NCBI GenBank assembly: GCA_900543455.1 | Contig: UQRR01000002.1 | Coordinates: 1 to 64,000 of the forward strand | DNA length: 64,000 nucleotides | Source: an uncultured Dialister sp. | GTDB taxonomy: Bacteria > Bacillota > Negativicutes > Veillonellales > Dialisteraceae | Reading direction: 5' to 3' | Shown: positions 1-9,756 of the stretch, in pieces | How positions within the stretch are numbered: position 1 is the stretch's first letter | How the letters are laid out: each line of letters begins with the position of its first letter | Position numbers and translations under genes: made by a program | Notes under the pieces: generated by a model | The model's database searches: none | What the model was told of the DNA's origin: nothing | The model's input: only the letters and a program-made list of their open reading frames with translations

Positions 1-118
1 TTTTATACATAGCTTCGTCATAGCCTTCCTTAAATAGCTCGCTATTCGCGTCAGGTTATTCCTCGCTATGCATAAAATTTCAAGAGTAAAATCTGACAAC
101 GATTGAATCAGCGTTTCC
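1..118. repeat. Small inverted-terminal repeat element, copy A (cut by window start)
   Basis: The right end (GATTGAATCAGCGTTTCC) is the reverse complement of the left terminus of the full copy at 6992-7156. The inner part (ATACATAGCTTCGTCAT and AATAGCTCGCTATTCGCGTC) matches that copy in the opposite orientation. The last 50 bases are nearly identical to copy D at 61917-61971. It encodes nothing recognisable and is best read as a non-autonomous MITE-like element. Confidence 0.7.
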
Positions 119-203
119 TTGAATTTCTATCCCACTGCACCGTCGTTCTATTCTATGAAACATTTCTTCAAAGAAAAAAGAACAAGCCGCCGGCTTGTTC
201 TTC

Positions 204-1871
204 CTATCCCGATATTCTTTCCACACAGATTTCTTTCCCATGAAAGGCGATACCATACAGCCAGACTTTCTCTACTCCCTCAGACTCGAGTTCTGCCGTA
301 TACGCCCTATCCTGTATCTGACGGATGGCAGCTGCCGCCTCTTTGGACAGATCCTCTTTTCTTCTCGCGTACTTGAATTCCATCACCACGCCGGGTCTGG
401 TCTTATCCTTCGGGAAGATGGCCAGGTCGAAACGGCCAAAGCCGCTTTCACGGTTGGAGCGAATCGTATAATTCGAATGTCCGAAGCAGGCCATCATGCC
501 GAGCAGGAAACCGTGGTAGAAACATTCTTTATTCGCCGCATCATAGATGCTGACAGTTCTTCTGATGATCTGGGCCAGCAAACTGCTGAATGTTTCCTTA
601 TCGCCGGAAAGGAGCGCCGAGAAGAGATCGTCAAATTCGCTTGACGTGTGCCCCTGCGAGATATGGCTCATGATCTCCGAGTGGTAGAGCTGCTTGATTT
701 CCTCATTGGGGATTTTCAGAAAGTAGCGATTATAAATGTCTTTCGATTTTCCAGCAATGGTTAAATACCCTGTGGTGAGGAGCATGGTGAGAAGGGCGCT
801 CCGGTCTTCTTTGATATCATCATAGATAACGCTTTCGTGAAGCGTAGCCTCGACCGTCTTCCCTTCGAGCAGCTGCTCGAGCTGCCGGAGGCGCCGGCTG
901 TCTGTCCCCGCAAGCATGTACTTCACGATGCGGTTATCCGAGGTATTCACCCAGTAGGGCATAGCTTTACCGTGATTTTTGAAGAAATTGATGACGGACC
1001 AGGGGTTGAAAATATCCTGATTTCCGAAACGGTAGCCGTCATACCAGGCTTTCACTTCTGCAAGCGATGCTTCAGCATGGTAATCGCGGCAGATGGTCTC
1101 TATATCTTCCAGTGTAAATCCAAAGGTATCGCTGTAGCGATCTGCAAGAACGGAATCAACTTCGAGGTTATTGAGTCCGCTAAAGATACTTTCTTTCGCC
1201 ACGCGGAGGACGCCTGTCAGGACGGCGAAATTCATCGATGCATTTCCTTTGAGCGTCTTGTTGTACCAAGTGCGGAAATAAGAAATCGCATCCTCATAGA
1301 AGCCGCACTGGTAGGCATATTGCAGCGGTGCATCGTATTCATCGATCAAAATGATTGGCTTTTCATGGAAATAGCGAGCCAGATAGTCGGAAAGATAGGC
1401 AATGCTCACCTGGTACTCGGCAGGACTTGCCTCGCCGGTCAGGATTTTCCGGAAGAAAAGTTTCTCATAATCAGAAAGCGTCTCTCCTTCCAGCAGGTAG
1501 AGATGCTTATTATACTCAGCGGAAATCGCAAGGCGGAAGGCATCATAGAGCATGGCCCATGTATCATTCTGCACATCTTTCATCGTGAGGAAAATCACAG
1601 GGTAGCGGTTCCGTTCCTTCAGGTAACCTCCATCATCCACCGATGCAATGGCCAGATGGTCAAAAAGGGAGGCATTCTCCTTCTGCGAGATGGAGAAGAA
1701 ATAGGAGAGCATGCTCATCGCGATCGTCTTGCCAAATCTCCGCGGCCGGGTGATCAGCGTCACATCGCCATGATTGTCCAGCAGCTCTTTGATAAAGCGT
1801 GTCTTATCCACATAGTAGTAGTCTTCGACGACTTTTTTGAAATCATCGACCCCGATCGGCATTCGTTTCAT
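204..1871 (-). CDS. AAA-ATPase-like / PD-(D/E)XK nuclease family protein
   Basis: A 555-residue protein of the group that joins an N-terminal AAA-ATPase-like domain to a C-terminal PD-(D/E)XK nuclease-like domain. These are common in anaerobes, and their biological role is not established. The N-terminus has YYVDKT and a P-loop (RPRRFGKT), followed by a Walker B stretch (IILIDEYDAPLQ). The C-terminus has the nuclease-type spacing FDLAIF...VVMEFKYAR. I place the start at the ATG at 1871, just after AGGAGGGG; an in-frame ATG 30 codons upstream has no ribosome site. It stands alone between repeat-rich gaps. I infer a selfish or defence-type accessory gene. Confidence 0.8.
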   Translation of the reverse strand: MKRMPIGVDDFKKVVEDYYYVDKTRFIKELLDNHGDVTLITRPRRFGKTIAMSMLSYFFSISQKENASLFDHLAIASVDDGGYLKERNRYPVIFLTMKDVQNDTWAMLYDAFRLAISAEYNKHLYLLEGETLSDYEKLFFRKILTGEASPAEYQVSIAYLSDYLARYFHEKPIILIDEYDAPLQYAYQCGFYEDAISYFRTWYNKTLKGNASMNFAVLTGVLRVAKESIFSGLNNLEVDSVLADRYSDTFGFTLEDIETICRDYHAEASLAEVKAWYDGYRFGNQDIFNPWSVINFFKNHGKAMPYWVNTSDNRIVKYMLAGTDSRRLRQLEQLLEGKTVEATLHESVIYDDIKEDRSALLTMLLTTGYLTIAGKSKDIYNRYFLKIPNEEIKQLYHSEIMSHISQGHTSSEFDDLFSALLSGDKETFSSLLAQIIRRTVSIYDAANKECFYHGFLLGMMACFGHSNYTIRSNRESGFGRFDLAIFPKDKTRPGVVMEFKYARRKEDLSKEAAAAIRQIQDRAYTAELESEGVEKVWLYGIAFHGKEICVERISG

Positions 1872-1984
1872 AGCCCCTCCTTTCTGCTGCCTGCCAGCCT
1901 TGGAATGTGCCTTCATTGTAGCATTTTTTCTGCTATGAGAAAAGAGGACGGCGCTGAACACGCCCTTTCAGTTCCTCGACTCCT

Positions 1985-2535
1985 AAGCACATATCGTAAA
2001 GTTTGAAAGCAGGGATGAGTGACTGGTGACTAGGGTTAGCTTCTTGGGCGGCTCCGTCCACTGATTATGAATGAAAGCTTTGCGCGAATGAGGAATTAGG
2101 AATGGTGGTGCGGCGCATCGTCATTTCGAGCGTAGTCGAGAAATCTTTATTGCAGAACGGTCATCGCCTGATGTGAGGTAGCACTACCTGATGTGAGGTA
2201 GCACTAGGACATTGTTTTTCCTCGGCGCATACACGCTAATTCCCGCAGTGCAGTAAAGATCGAGGGCTGCGCTCGGGATGACGATGCCGGAGAAATCCCA
2301 GTCACCAGCCACCAGTCACTCCTAATCCCCAATCCCTAATCCCTAGCCACTAATCCCTAGTTACCAGTCACAAGTCACTAGTCACTCATATCTGCTTTCA
2401 AACTTTAGGCTGGCGATACGAGAAAATCGCTAGTTCCAAATCTCCGCGGCGCTTCCATATTTTTATGCGCCGCACCACCCCTGCCCCCCCCTTCGCACGC
2501 CATCAAGGGACGGCACGCCCCAAGGACTTTTCCTT
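1985..2535. repeat. Intergenic repeat mosaic, no gene
   Basis: This gap contains runs of the CTAGTGA/TCACTAG type (about 2015-2040 and 2290-2395), a TTTCGAGCGTAGTCGAGAAA unit and CTCGGGATGACGATG. It also has a 20-bp unit (CTGATGTGAGGTAGCACTA plus flank) present twice in tandem at about 2168-2208, and a hairpin built from CGCGGCGCTTC and GCGCCGCACCACC near 2445-2480. The same units recur in the gaps near 7.6, 10.4, 13.9-14.9, 16.0-16.3 and 18.3 kb. No supported coding sequence. Confidence 0.6.
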
Positions 2536-4158
2536 TTACCTCTCACTGACTTCCACGGCAGCCTTGATGACGCGCACGAACGCCGGCGGGATGAAATCCT
2601 TTCCCAGATGGTCGGCGAGCGAACGCCCGATGATGACGCCTTTATTTCCATAGAGCCACGCAAAGTAATAAAACTCGAGTGCTTTCTCATCTCTGGGATT
2701 GATATTCGAAAGTTTCCTTGGCGGATAGTAGCCCTTTGGGATGGCGAGCTTTGCGCCTGCCTTTTTGACAAGTGCCGAGCTCACAAGATTTCCTCCCTCC
2801 GTGATATCTGCGATGACTGCATCTAAAAGACGGCGGCCATTCCGGGAAAGGCATGCCTTCACGACATCCATTTCATAACAGATATAGTCCGTATAGAAGA
2901 CGCCCGCACTCTTTTTGTGTTCCCCCATCACGTCACGGTCATAAAGCGAGACGACAGGCACATGGAAGCGGCGGATGAGCGAGGCGATCTTGGAAATCGA
3001 GCTCTCGCCCCTCGCATTGATGAGGCAGATGCCATAGTGGTCGAAATGAATCCCCAGCGTCTTTGCAAATCCAGCGAAGGAACCATACTCTGTCTCGCCC
3101 TCGACAAGAATCGCCGCCCTCGCATAGAGCGCTTCCTTCACCTCTGGGAAATGCATGACGAGGTGCTTCTCGATTTCCCTGTCAAAATGAAAGGAAGCCC
3201 CGCACGCGGCCTGTACCAGCTTCTTCTCATCCCAGTAAAGGCGGATGATCTGCCGGTAATCATTCACCAGCGCATCGGTCGAATGCGTCACGACGAAGAG
3301 CTGCCCCGAGAGGCCATCGACACCAAGAAGTGTCTGCACGAGCTTTAAGAAGAACGGCTCCTCATTCGACAGGATCATATGACAGAAAGAAAGCATCGCC
3401 CGCTGCAGGTAAGGGTGGAGATGGAGCTCCGGCTCATCTACACTGACAAGCAGGGATAAGAAACGCCGCCCCTTCGCATCCGTCGTCACCATGTGCTCGA
3501 AGGAAATCGCACGGCTTGCTTTTTTCTTCATCATCTGAAGCAGCAGGACAAGCGCTGTACGCGCCATCAGACAAGCCGTGCGCTGGTACGAAGAACCATC
3601 TCCCCTTTCCCCGAATAGTGTCTCAAGCAGTGAAAGCGCCGCCTGCGATGGATGCTCCTTTGGCAGAGAAACCCCGATACCCTTCTCTGCAAACATCGTC
3701 TCCACCTCAGAAATAGCCGTCGGCGACTCCGTGAAATAACGCTGCAGAAGAGAAAGCAGCTCTCCCATCGATACATGGGCCATCATCCTGCGCGGCATCT
3801 CGCACAGGGAAAAATCGATATAAAAAAGGCAGCGCAGGTACTCCAGAGGCAGCTGCCGCCCGCTCGCCTGATCAAAGAGCCGCGGCACCACTTCCTGTAC
3901 CGCCTGCACCAGATAGAGCTCTGCGCTCTCCCCTCCCGCCTCTTCGGCAAGCGTCAGTCGGATCTCGATGGGATGATCTGCATCCAAGAAATCGCCTTCG
4001 CGGAATCCATACCCATGGCTGATCCATTTCAAGAGGCAAAGAAAATTACTCTTGCCGATATTGTTATCCCCCACCATATAGTTCACCTGTCTGTCAAAAT
4101 GGAAGACGACATGGCGGAAGGTGCGGTAGTTATCGATGGTCATGGATGAAATATGCAT
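2536..4158 (-). CDS. OLD-family ATP-dependent endonuclease (AAA ATPase plus TOPRIM)
   Basis: A 540-residue protein with the overcoming-lysogenization-defect (OLD) layout. The N-terminal SMC/ABC-like ATPase starts MTIDNYRTF and has a P-loop (GDNNIGKSN) near residue 35. A Walker B region (VSVDEPELHLHPYLQ) lies near residue 235. The C-terminal TOPRIM nuclease carries the acidic motif LVEGETEYGSF and the DxD-like LYDRDV. OLD proteins cut DNA with divalent metal; several act in phage defence, some with a UvrD-like partner (Gabija). I see no such partner beside it, so this looks like a stand-alone (class 1) OLD. The start has GAGGAGG five bases upstream. Confidence 0.85.
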   Translation of the reverse strand: MHISSMTIDNYRTFRHVVFHFDRQVNYMVGDNNIGKSNFLCLLKWISHGYGFREGDFLDADHPIEIRLTLAEEAGGESAELYLVQAVQEVVPRLFDQASGRQLPLEYLRCLFYIDFSLCEMPRRMMAHVSMGELLSLLQRYFTESPTAISEVETMFAEKGIGVSLPKEHPSQAALSLLETLFGERGDGSSYQRTACLMARTALVLLLQMMKKKASRAISFEHMVTTDAKGRRFLSLLVSVDEPELHLHPYLQRAMLSFCHMILSNEEPFFLKLVQTLLGVDGLSGQLFVVTHSTDALVNDYRQIIRLYWDEKKLVQAACGASFHFDREIEKHLVMHFPEVKEALYARAAILVEGETEYGSFAGFAKTLGIHFDHYGICLINARGESSISKIASLIRRFHVPVVSLYDRDVMGEHKKSAGVFYTDYICYEMDVVKACLSRNGRRLLDAVIADITEGGNLVSSALVKKAGAKLAIPKGYYPPRKLSNINPRDEKALEFYYFAWLYGNKGVIIGRSLADHLGKDFIPPAFVRVIKAAVEVSER

Positions 4159-4277
4159 GATTTCCTCCTCAGAAATGCTTCCATGTATATCCTTTTACCT
4201 ATATTATATGCATCCCGCCAGCAGACTGCAAAAAGCAAAATACGCCGCGAAAATCGGCAGCCTTTTCAAACAACTAA

Positions 4278-4334
4278 AAAAACGCCGATTCAATCGTTAT
4301 CAGACTCTACTCTGCGATTGAATCAGCGTTTCCT
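4278..4334. repeat. Small repeat element, copy C (termini only)
   Basis: A left terminus (AAACGCCGATTCAATCGTTA) and a right terminus (GATTGAATCAGCGTTTCC) are joined with almost no interior, forming a short hairpin. It sits immediately downstream of the algJ-like stop codon, where it may serve as transcript end. With copy B it brackets the O-acetylation genes. Confidence 0.6.
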
Positions 4335-4337
4335 GAA

Positions 4338-5501
4338 TCAATTTACATAAATATTCCCCAGCATCTCTTCGAATCCTTCTCGATATCCAAAAGCCTCCAT
4401 TTTCTGAAAAAGAACAATATCCGGTTTATATCGATCCAGCATATATTCGATATTGATTCTCCCCTTATCTTTCTTGATATCCCGAGAATGGCTGTAAATA
4501 ATCATATGAACATCCTGAATCAGATATTTCTTCAAACAGCCGGAGAAGGAATCGCCCAAAATAAGCACCTTCCGATCATTTTTCACTTGGGGATTGATAA
4601 TAATATCTTCACCATGCTGCCCATACTCTCCCATCGAAGAAGTCAATTTTCCTTGAGATAAGTCCTTATCTCGGCTATCTGTCAGGTAAAATGTATCAAC
4701 AAAATGATCATTCCAAGGAGCGTACCGTTCATCCTCTTTTATTTCCAGACCTGCATCCCGATAATAACCCCCAGCCTTAGTCACATTTTTGATTTGCCTG
4801 ACTGGGGCATCTATATTTTCGGCATATCCCACCTGATGCAAGAATTTTTTGGCAGCCAGATACCCTGCCGCATCCGTCCAGTGATAATCTCCTGTATGAT
4901 ACATATTTTTACGTGCTTCCAAAGAGAGAGTGACAAAATCCTTCCCGAGGAAGCATGTTTCTATTCCATATCTTTGGAAATCTGACAGAGTAACAGCTTC
5001 AGCAGAAGGCAAATCAATCAGTGGGTACTCCTTTTCAAACAAATCACTCAGCACCAGTTCGCTATTCGGTGTCATCATAAAGATGAAACGAATCCCCCGC
5101 TTGCTGCACTGTTGCTCTATTTTCTTTATTTTAGTCAGTTTTTGCTCCTTATCAGCCATTTCATGTGCCATATTTGCCGGAGAAAACAGAAATCCATCTT
5201 TTCCTCGTACCACGTTCTTGCTAATCAGCACATCAAAAAGACGACCATTCCACATCGCCCATTTACTGATCATATCCTTCCGCCCCAAGAGGCGGTCATT
5301 ATACCAGCCTTCAAGCTCCTGAAAATACTTTTTGGTAGCAACGGAGGCTTCTGGCTTCGGATTGATGGTTCTATTTTCCATCAGTGCAATATGAATAACA
5401 TTTGTCTTTTCTCTCAATAATCCAACATTAGGTGTCACTAAGAGAAGTAAAAACAAGCCAATTGCAACTTTATAAACGGTTCTGCGTTTTATACTTTTCA
5501 T
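4338..5501 (-). CDS. AlgJ/AlgX-like SGNH-type O-acetyltransferase partner
   Basis: A 387-residue membrane-anchored protein. It has one N-terminal transmembrane segment (residues about 10-30) and an extracytoplasmic SGNH-hydrolase-like domain of the alginate acetylation group. Visible catalytic motifs are the DxHW-type GDYHWTDAAGY and the nucleophile block LILGDSFSG. In the family this protein moves acetyl groups delivered by an MBOAT channel onto a polysaccharide outside the membrane. It starts 8 bases after the AlgI-like gene, with an AGGTGATAAG ribosome site, so the two form an operon. Base composition is clearly more AT-rich than the riboflavin genes, suggesting acquisition. The glycan substrate cannot be told from the sequence. 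Confidence 0.8.
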   Translation of the reverse strand: MKSIKRRTVYKVAIGLFLLLLVTPNVGLLREKTNVIHIALMENRTINPKPEASVATKKYFQELEGWYNDRLLGRKDMISKWAMWNGRLFDVLISKNVVRGKDGFLFSPANMAHEMADKEQKLTKIKKIEQQCSKRGIRFIFMMTPNSELVLSDLFEKEYPLIDLPSAEAVTLSDFQRYGIETCFLGKDFVTLSLEARKNMYHTGDYHWTDAAGYLAAKKFLHQVGYAENIDAPVRQIKNVTKAGGYYRDAGLEIKEDERYAPWNDHFVDTFYLTDSRDKDLSQGKLTSSMGEYGQHGEDIIINPQVKNDRKVLILGDSFSGCLKKYLIQDVHMIIYSHSRDIKKDKGRINIEYMLDRYKPDIVLFQKMEAFGYREGFEEMLGNIYVN

Positions 5502-5509
5502 CTTATCAC

Positions 5510-6970
5510 CTAAAACCTGAAGTAAATAAATGGATTGTGTGAATTACTCATGATACTAGCCACAGAAATCACAAATAGCAAAAGACTGAGAAGTATACCG
5601 CCTATTTTTTGAGCCATAAACACTTTCCCGCTGTGATTCATTTTTTGATACATGACGACACAGGCATTTTTATAGCAATGTCTCCAGTCAAAGGAAAGCA
5701 CTATCCCCAATACAATGGCAAAAAGTACGTTGTTCTCCAATTTGACACTCATTTGCCAATTCACAGCAGACAGCGCATACATTTTACTGATATAAACGCT
5801 GGCATATTCCATGTGATCAGCACGGAACAACACCCAGGCAGTCACTGCAAGGATCGGCAAATAAATATGTCCTACAAAGCTAAATTTATGAAGTAGCTTT
5901 TTAAGTCCCATATTTTCAAGAACGATAAAGAAGCCATATAAAAGTCCCCAGCAAATAAAGGTGGTATTCGCGCCGTGCCAAAGGCCGGAGCAGAAGAAAA
6001 CGAACAGTACGTTGAAATGCCTATGCCAGGGTGATACTCGATTTCCGCCCATATTGATGTAAACATAGTCTCTCAGCCAGCTTGACAAAGAAATATGCCA
6101 TCTACGCCAAAATTCGCCAGCTGACTTCGCCATGTATGGGAAATTGAAGTTTTCCTTATAATGAAAGCCAAACATCATGGCAAGGCCGATCGCCATGGAG
6201 GAGTATCCACTAAAGTCAAAATAAATCTGCAGTGTGTAACCAATCGCACCAAGCCAACAGTCTGCCGTTGTCAAATCATTGACCGGTTTTGAAAAGACAG
6301 CATCTACATATACGGCGATGGTATTCGCCAGCAGTACTTTTTTGCTGAGTCCATAGCAGAAAGTACGGATTCCATTTGCAAAACCAACAGCCGTAATGGT
6401 TCTTCTATAAAACTGCCGTTTGATATCAATATACCGGACAATCGGACCGGCAATCAGTTGTGGAAACATCAGCACATAGCTGCAGAAATTCAGCAAATTC
6501 CGTTCCACCTTCAACCGACCAAAGTAAACATCCAGTGTGTAACTCAATACATGGAAAGTGTAAAAACTAATTCCCAGAGGAAGAACAATATCCGAAATCA
6601 AATGTAACGGCGGCTGTAAGCTAAATATCGAATTCAAGACTTCAATCGAAAAATTAAGATACTTGAAATACCATAAAAGTCCAACACTGACACACACACA
6701 GAAAAACAACGCCACTTTCTGCCCTTTTGTTTTCCTGATATACGTTCCGTCTTCGAGCGTCCCGCTGTCTACATATAACGCAATTCCCCAGTTCAAAAGA
6801 ATAACAAAATACATGATGAGTATTTTTTGTTGCTCTCCGTAATAGTAGAAAAACGAGCTGGCTATCAGCAGAAAAATATTCCTAATAAAAATACTTCGGG
6901 GAAGAAAATGGTATAACCCGATGACCAGCGGTAAAAAAATGAACAAAAAAATGGGGGAAGTAAAAAGCAT
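5510..6970 (-). CDS. MBOAT family O-acyltransferase (AlgI-like)
   Basis: A 486-residue polytopic membrane protein of the membrane-bound O-acyltransferase family. Diagnostic stretches are PQLIAGPIVRY, the long conserved FWRRWHISLSSWLRDY block, and the catalytic-histidine motif SGLWHGANTTF. AlgI/PatA-type MBOATs pass an acyl group from a cytosolic donor across the membrane to a periplasmic partner. Here the partner is the AlgJ-like gene directly downstream. Length and topology are normal for the family. Upstream lies repeat copy B, so the promoter is either inside that element or beyond it. Likely role: O-acetylation of a cell-surface polysaccharide. Confidence 0.9.
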   Translation of the reverse strand: MLFTSPIFLFIFLPLVIGLYHFLPRSIFIRNIFLLIASSFFYYYGEQQKILIMYFVILLNWGIALYVDSGTLEDGTYIRKTKGQKVALFFCVCVSVGLLWYFKYLNFSIEVLNSIFSLQPPLHLISDIVLPLGISFYTFHVLSYTLDVYFGRLKVERNLLNFCSYVLMFPQLIAGPIVRYIDIKRQFYRRTITAVGFANGIRTFCYGLSKKVLLANTIAVYVDAVFSKPVNDLTTADCWLGAIGYTLQIYFDFSGYSSMAIGLAMMFGFHYKENFNFPYMAKSAGEFWRRWHISLSSWLRDYVYINMGGNRVSPWHRHFNVLFVFFCSGLWHGANTTFICWGLLYGFFIVLENMGLKKLLHKFSFVGHIYLPILAVTAWVLFRADHMEYASVYISKMYALSAVNWQMSVKLENNVLFAIVLGIVLSFDWRHCYKNACVVMYQKMNHSGKVFMAQKIGGILLSLLLFVISVASIMSNSHNPFIYFRF

Positions 6971-6991
6971 ATGTATTCTCCTTCAGGGAAT

Positions 6992-7156
6992 TAGGGAAAC
7001 ACTGATTAAATCGTTGTCAGATTTCATTCTTGGATTTTTATACAGAGCAAGAAATCATCTGACGCGAATAGCGAGCTATTTGAGGAAGATGATGACGAAG
7101 CTATGTATAAAAATCCATATAAAATCCGGCTCTGCTATTTAATCAGCGTTTCCCTA
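6992..7156. repeat. Small inverted-terminal repeat element, complete copy B (165 bp)
   Basis: Bounded by TAGGGAAACACTGATTAAAT on the left and its near-perfect inverse (ATTTAATCAGCGTTTCCCTA) on the right. The interior contains AATAGCGAGCTATTTGAGG and GACGAAGCTATGTATAAAAA, which recur inverted in copy A. There is no coding capacity. Size, terminal inverted repeats and multiple copies fit a MITE; target-site duplication is not obvious. Confidence 0.75.
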
Positions 7157-8599
7157 GGTCTTTCTATTGAAATAGACAGGGAAACACTGCATACAATGTT
7201 TTCCTCTTAGTATACCACAACTCTCTATGCCAAACGGTAGGATGTGATCCTGCCCTCTGGGCTGATCCAATAAATCGGATGCCAGACTGGATATCAAAGA
7301 GTCTTTGTTCGCAATCTTATCGTAGCCAGCACTTCTGCTCAATTAGGGGCAACCCTGATCGGGAACGCACAGCTGACTTCGTTGTCTGAAATGATGCCCA
7401 CTTTATTCATTTTAGAATTGACATCCCGTCTTTTTACTTTTCTTGCACCTTTTCTAGGAAAAAGCTCTACGACTTCTACACATAGCGTCGAAAAATCATG
7501 TAAAAGTAATTTTGAAAGCAGAAATAAGGTATGAATGGCTACGGATTACGAACCTCGAGGGACTGGAGACTAGGGATGAGTAGCTAGGGATTAGGTTTGC
7601 GATATGAGAAAACCGCTAGTTTCAAACTTCCGCGGCGCTTCCATAATTTTATGCGACGCACCACCATCTCTCACTTCTAATTTCTCATTTCTAATTTCTC
7701 ATTTAAGCGAGGCTTTCAAATGTAATCAAAGGGCACCACGCCCGAGGGGCTAACCCTGTCTTTTGGAAAAACTATGTGCAAATTCAGGAAAACGCTATTT
7801 CCCACTGTCATACTGAGTGGACAGAATCATCGTAAGTGAGACTGCCTCTGCCAGAACCAGCGAGGCCTAAGTCAAAGGATCTATCCGATTTCCCGCAATG
7901 AACAATTCGCATACAGATCCTTCGACTCAGTTCCCCAACATTTTTCACACCGCCCCCACTTCCCCTATTTTCTCCGCTCCGAATGATGATCCTAGAAAGC
8001 CGATATTCCCATACGTCTCACTGAGCAGGCAAAAAAGTAATGAAAATTCGGTCTATTCCATCATAAAGTGCATATGTCATTATAATGTGTATATGTTCTT
8101 CATGTATATTTATCATAAATCATAGTATATTTCGGTTATAGATCTTGTGTCTAACAGACTATGTATTGTAGATTATCACTTTTCCCACTTGCTTTTTCCT
8201 CTAAAACATAGTACCATATAAGCATGAAACAGGGACATATCTGAACATGTTCCCCGGACGGACGGTTTCTCTGATTTCCAGAATTCTCTAAGCGCTACAA
8301 GATCACAGGGAGAGCCGCTTCTGAAAGGGCAGATCTGCAGAATGCACCTTGCGTCATCGGATGGGTCAGAGGAAGCGTACAGCCTGCTGCCGATGCCCAT
8401 TTTAGGCTGACAAGTAAGACAAAAGAATATCCGGAAGCATGGCTTTTCCACTTCCCTGTCCTCTGCGAGGCCGGGTTCCGACGATAGCACAGGCCCTCCC
8501 GCACTTCGGTGCTCATGGACGACCGTCACCGATTCCGAGCTCCGCCTGCATCGGGCACAGGTGGGAAGCCTTTTCCGGATGTTTTTTTATGCCTTTGTA
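7157..8599. other. 1.4-kb gap without a supported gene
   Basis: The first 190 bases contain a short minus-strand frame reading AGYDKIANKDSLISSLASD and onward, possibly a decayed coding remnant I cannot identify. At 7540-7700 there are CTAGGGA-type runs and a hairpin (CGCGGCGCTTCC with GCGACGCACCACC). The rest (7740-8600) shows no convincing frame: two overlapping minus-strand frames at 8176-8529 contradict each other and lack ribosome sites. Confidence 0.5.
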
Positions 8600-8656
8600 A
8601 GAAAAATCCCCATGGGCTATGGCATGACACATGCCGCAGCCCATGGGGATTTTTCT
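8600..8656 (-). terminator. Long hairpin terminator after the Rpn-family gene
   Basis: Perfect inverted arms of about 26 bases (AGAAAAATCCCCATGGGC and its inverse) enclose a short loop. The 3' arm ends in a T-rich stretch on either strand, so it could stop transcription both ways. Confidence 0.75.
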
Positions 8657-8692
8657 ATTGACTTTTTGCTTTCACTCATTCATGGCTTCTTC

Positions 8693-9577
8693 TCAGACGG
8701 AGTATCCTGCTTCTCGCGCTATTTCTTTCACATACGGGATCGGACTTTCTGTCGCGGCAGCAATGTTGTCGATCGGCATGTTTAGTTTGAGCAGATTCAT
8801 GATCACTGTTCTACCTTTTTTCTCCATGCCTTGCTCCATCCCCTTCTCCATGCCTTTCTCCATACCTTTCTCCATACCTTGCTTCATGCCGATTTCGATC
8901 CCTTCCTGCATGCCTTCGGTTTTATATTTTTGGAGTTCCATCAAAAGTGTCATATATTCTCGCCTCATTTCTTTATGTTCTTTGATCCGGATCACTTCTT
9001 CGTTGATTTCTTTCGTCAATGCACCCTCTGCTGCTTTCCCGTCCACATAGCGCAGGAAGGCTGCTATATCCGGGTCAAGGGTATCACTTTCGCCTTTCGC
9101 GTTCAGGAAGATCTTTGTCGAAAGATCCCCCAGCTCCAGACCTTCCTTTTCGATGCAGCGATGGCGGAAGGTATACATGGGGAGATTTTCGCCGAAGGGG
9201 TCGAAGGTACAGATGAAGATGATGAAGGACTCTTTCAGCTCTGTATAGTACTGCCCTTTTTTCAGCTCGTCCATATCGATCATGCCTTGATAGTAGCGGG
9301 TCCGCTTGGGGAGTTCCCCTTCGCTGCCATTCGTACATTGCATCTCGATGTCATAGACATGGCCGTTTTCATCGTGCACATAGACGTCCAGGCGGATGCT
9401 TTTGCTGTCGTAGCGGTTGTCTATGGATTTTTCGCCTTCTGGAAATGTGATCTTTTCGATCCGGATGCCCAAAATCTTCTCGATCAGGTATTTGCAGATC
9501 CGCTGGTTCTGCATGACTTTCTGGAAAAGAAAATTATCCTGGATGGTCAGCTCTTCCCATTGTTTGAATCGTCCCAT
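8693..9577 (-). CDS. Rpn/PD-(D/E)XK nuclease family transposase-like protein
   Basis: A 294-residue protein of the Rpn (recombination-promoting nuclease, 'PDDEXK family transposase') group. The opening FKQWEELTIQDNFLFQKVM and the nuclease core RLDVYV...VYDIEMQC (D-x(n)-E-x-Q) are typical, as is LPKRTRYYQGMIDMD. Family members are found in multiple copies and move information by RecA-independent recombination; the physiological role is uncertain. The C-terminal tail contains GM(E/K)(K/Q) units repeated about eight times (roughly residues 225-258, DNA 8800-8910), a slippage-prone coiled segment common in this family. It is isolated, with terminators on both sides. Confidence 0.85.
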   Translation of the reverse strand: MGRFKQWEELTIQDNFLFQKVMQNQRICKYLIEKILGIRIEKITFPEGEKSIDNRYDSKSIRLDVYVHDENGHVYDIEMQCTNGSEGELPKRTRYYQGMIDMDELKKGQYYTELKESFIIFICTFDPFGENLPMYTFRHRCIEKEGLELGDLSTKIFLNAKGESDTLDPDIAAFLRYVDGKAAEGALTKEINEEVIRIKEHKEMRREYMTLLMELQKYKTEGMQEGIEIGMKQGMEKGMEKGMEKGMEQGMEKKGRTVIMNLLKLNMPIDNIAAATESPIPYVKEIAREAGYSV

Positions 9578-9703
9578 GGCATCACCGCCTTTCTACCTGT
9601 ATTGTAACAAAAAATAGAGAAAAAGCGAAGAGAAATTCCGCAATATACGAGCAGAAAAGAAGCATTCTCTCATCATATTTTGTGTCTGTATTAGGGAAAC
9701 AGG

Positions 9704-9752
9704 CAATAGAAAAGCAGTCTGCCAATGAAAACCGACAGGCTGCTTTTCTATG
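9704..9752. terminator. Hairpin downstream of ribH
   Basis: Arms ATAGAAAAGCAGTCTG and CAGGCTGCTTTTCTAT pair over about 15 bases just after the ribH stop. The T-rich tail is on the plus side, while the minus side lacks a U-run, so ending of the rib transcript here is probable but not certain. Confidence 0.55.
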
Positions 9753-9756
9753 ATTT

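Noticed and set aside
204..1961. Longer start for the AAA-ATPase-like gene at 1961
   Set aside because: The extra 30 residues are not family-like and the ribosome site AGGAGGGG fits the ATG at 1871.
7154..7342. Minus-strand frame of 62 codons (AGYDKIANKDSL...) as a gene
   Set aside because: Starts without a ribosome site and ends in the repeat element; at most a decayed remnant of unknown origin.
8176..8529. Two overlapping minus-strand frames
   Set aside because: Different frames, no ribosome sites, no recognisable motif; unlike the 26397-26802 pair they share no plausible initiation region.
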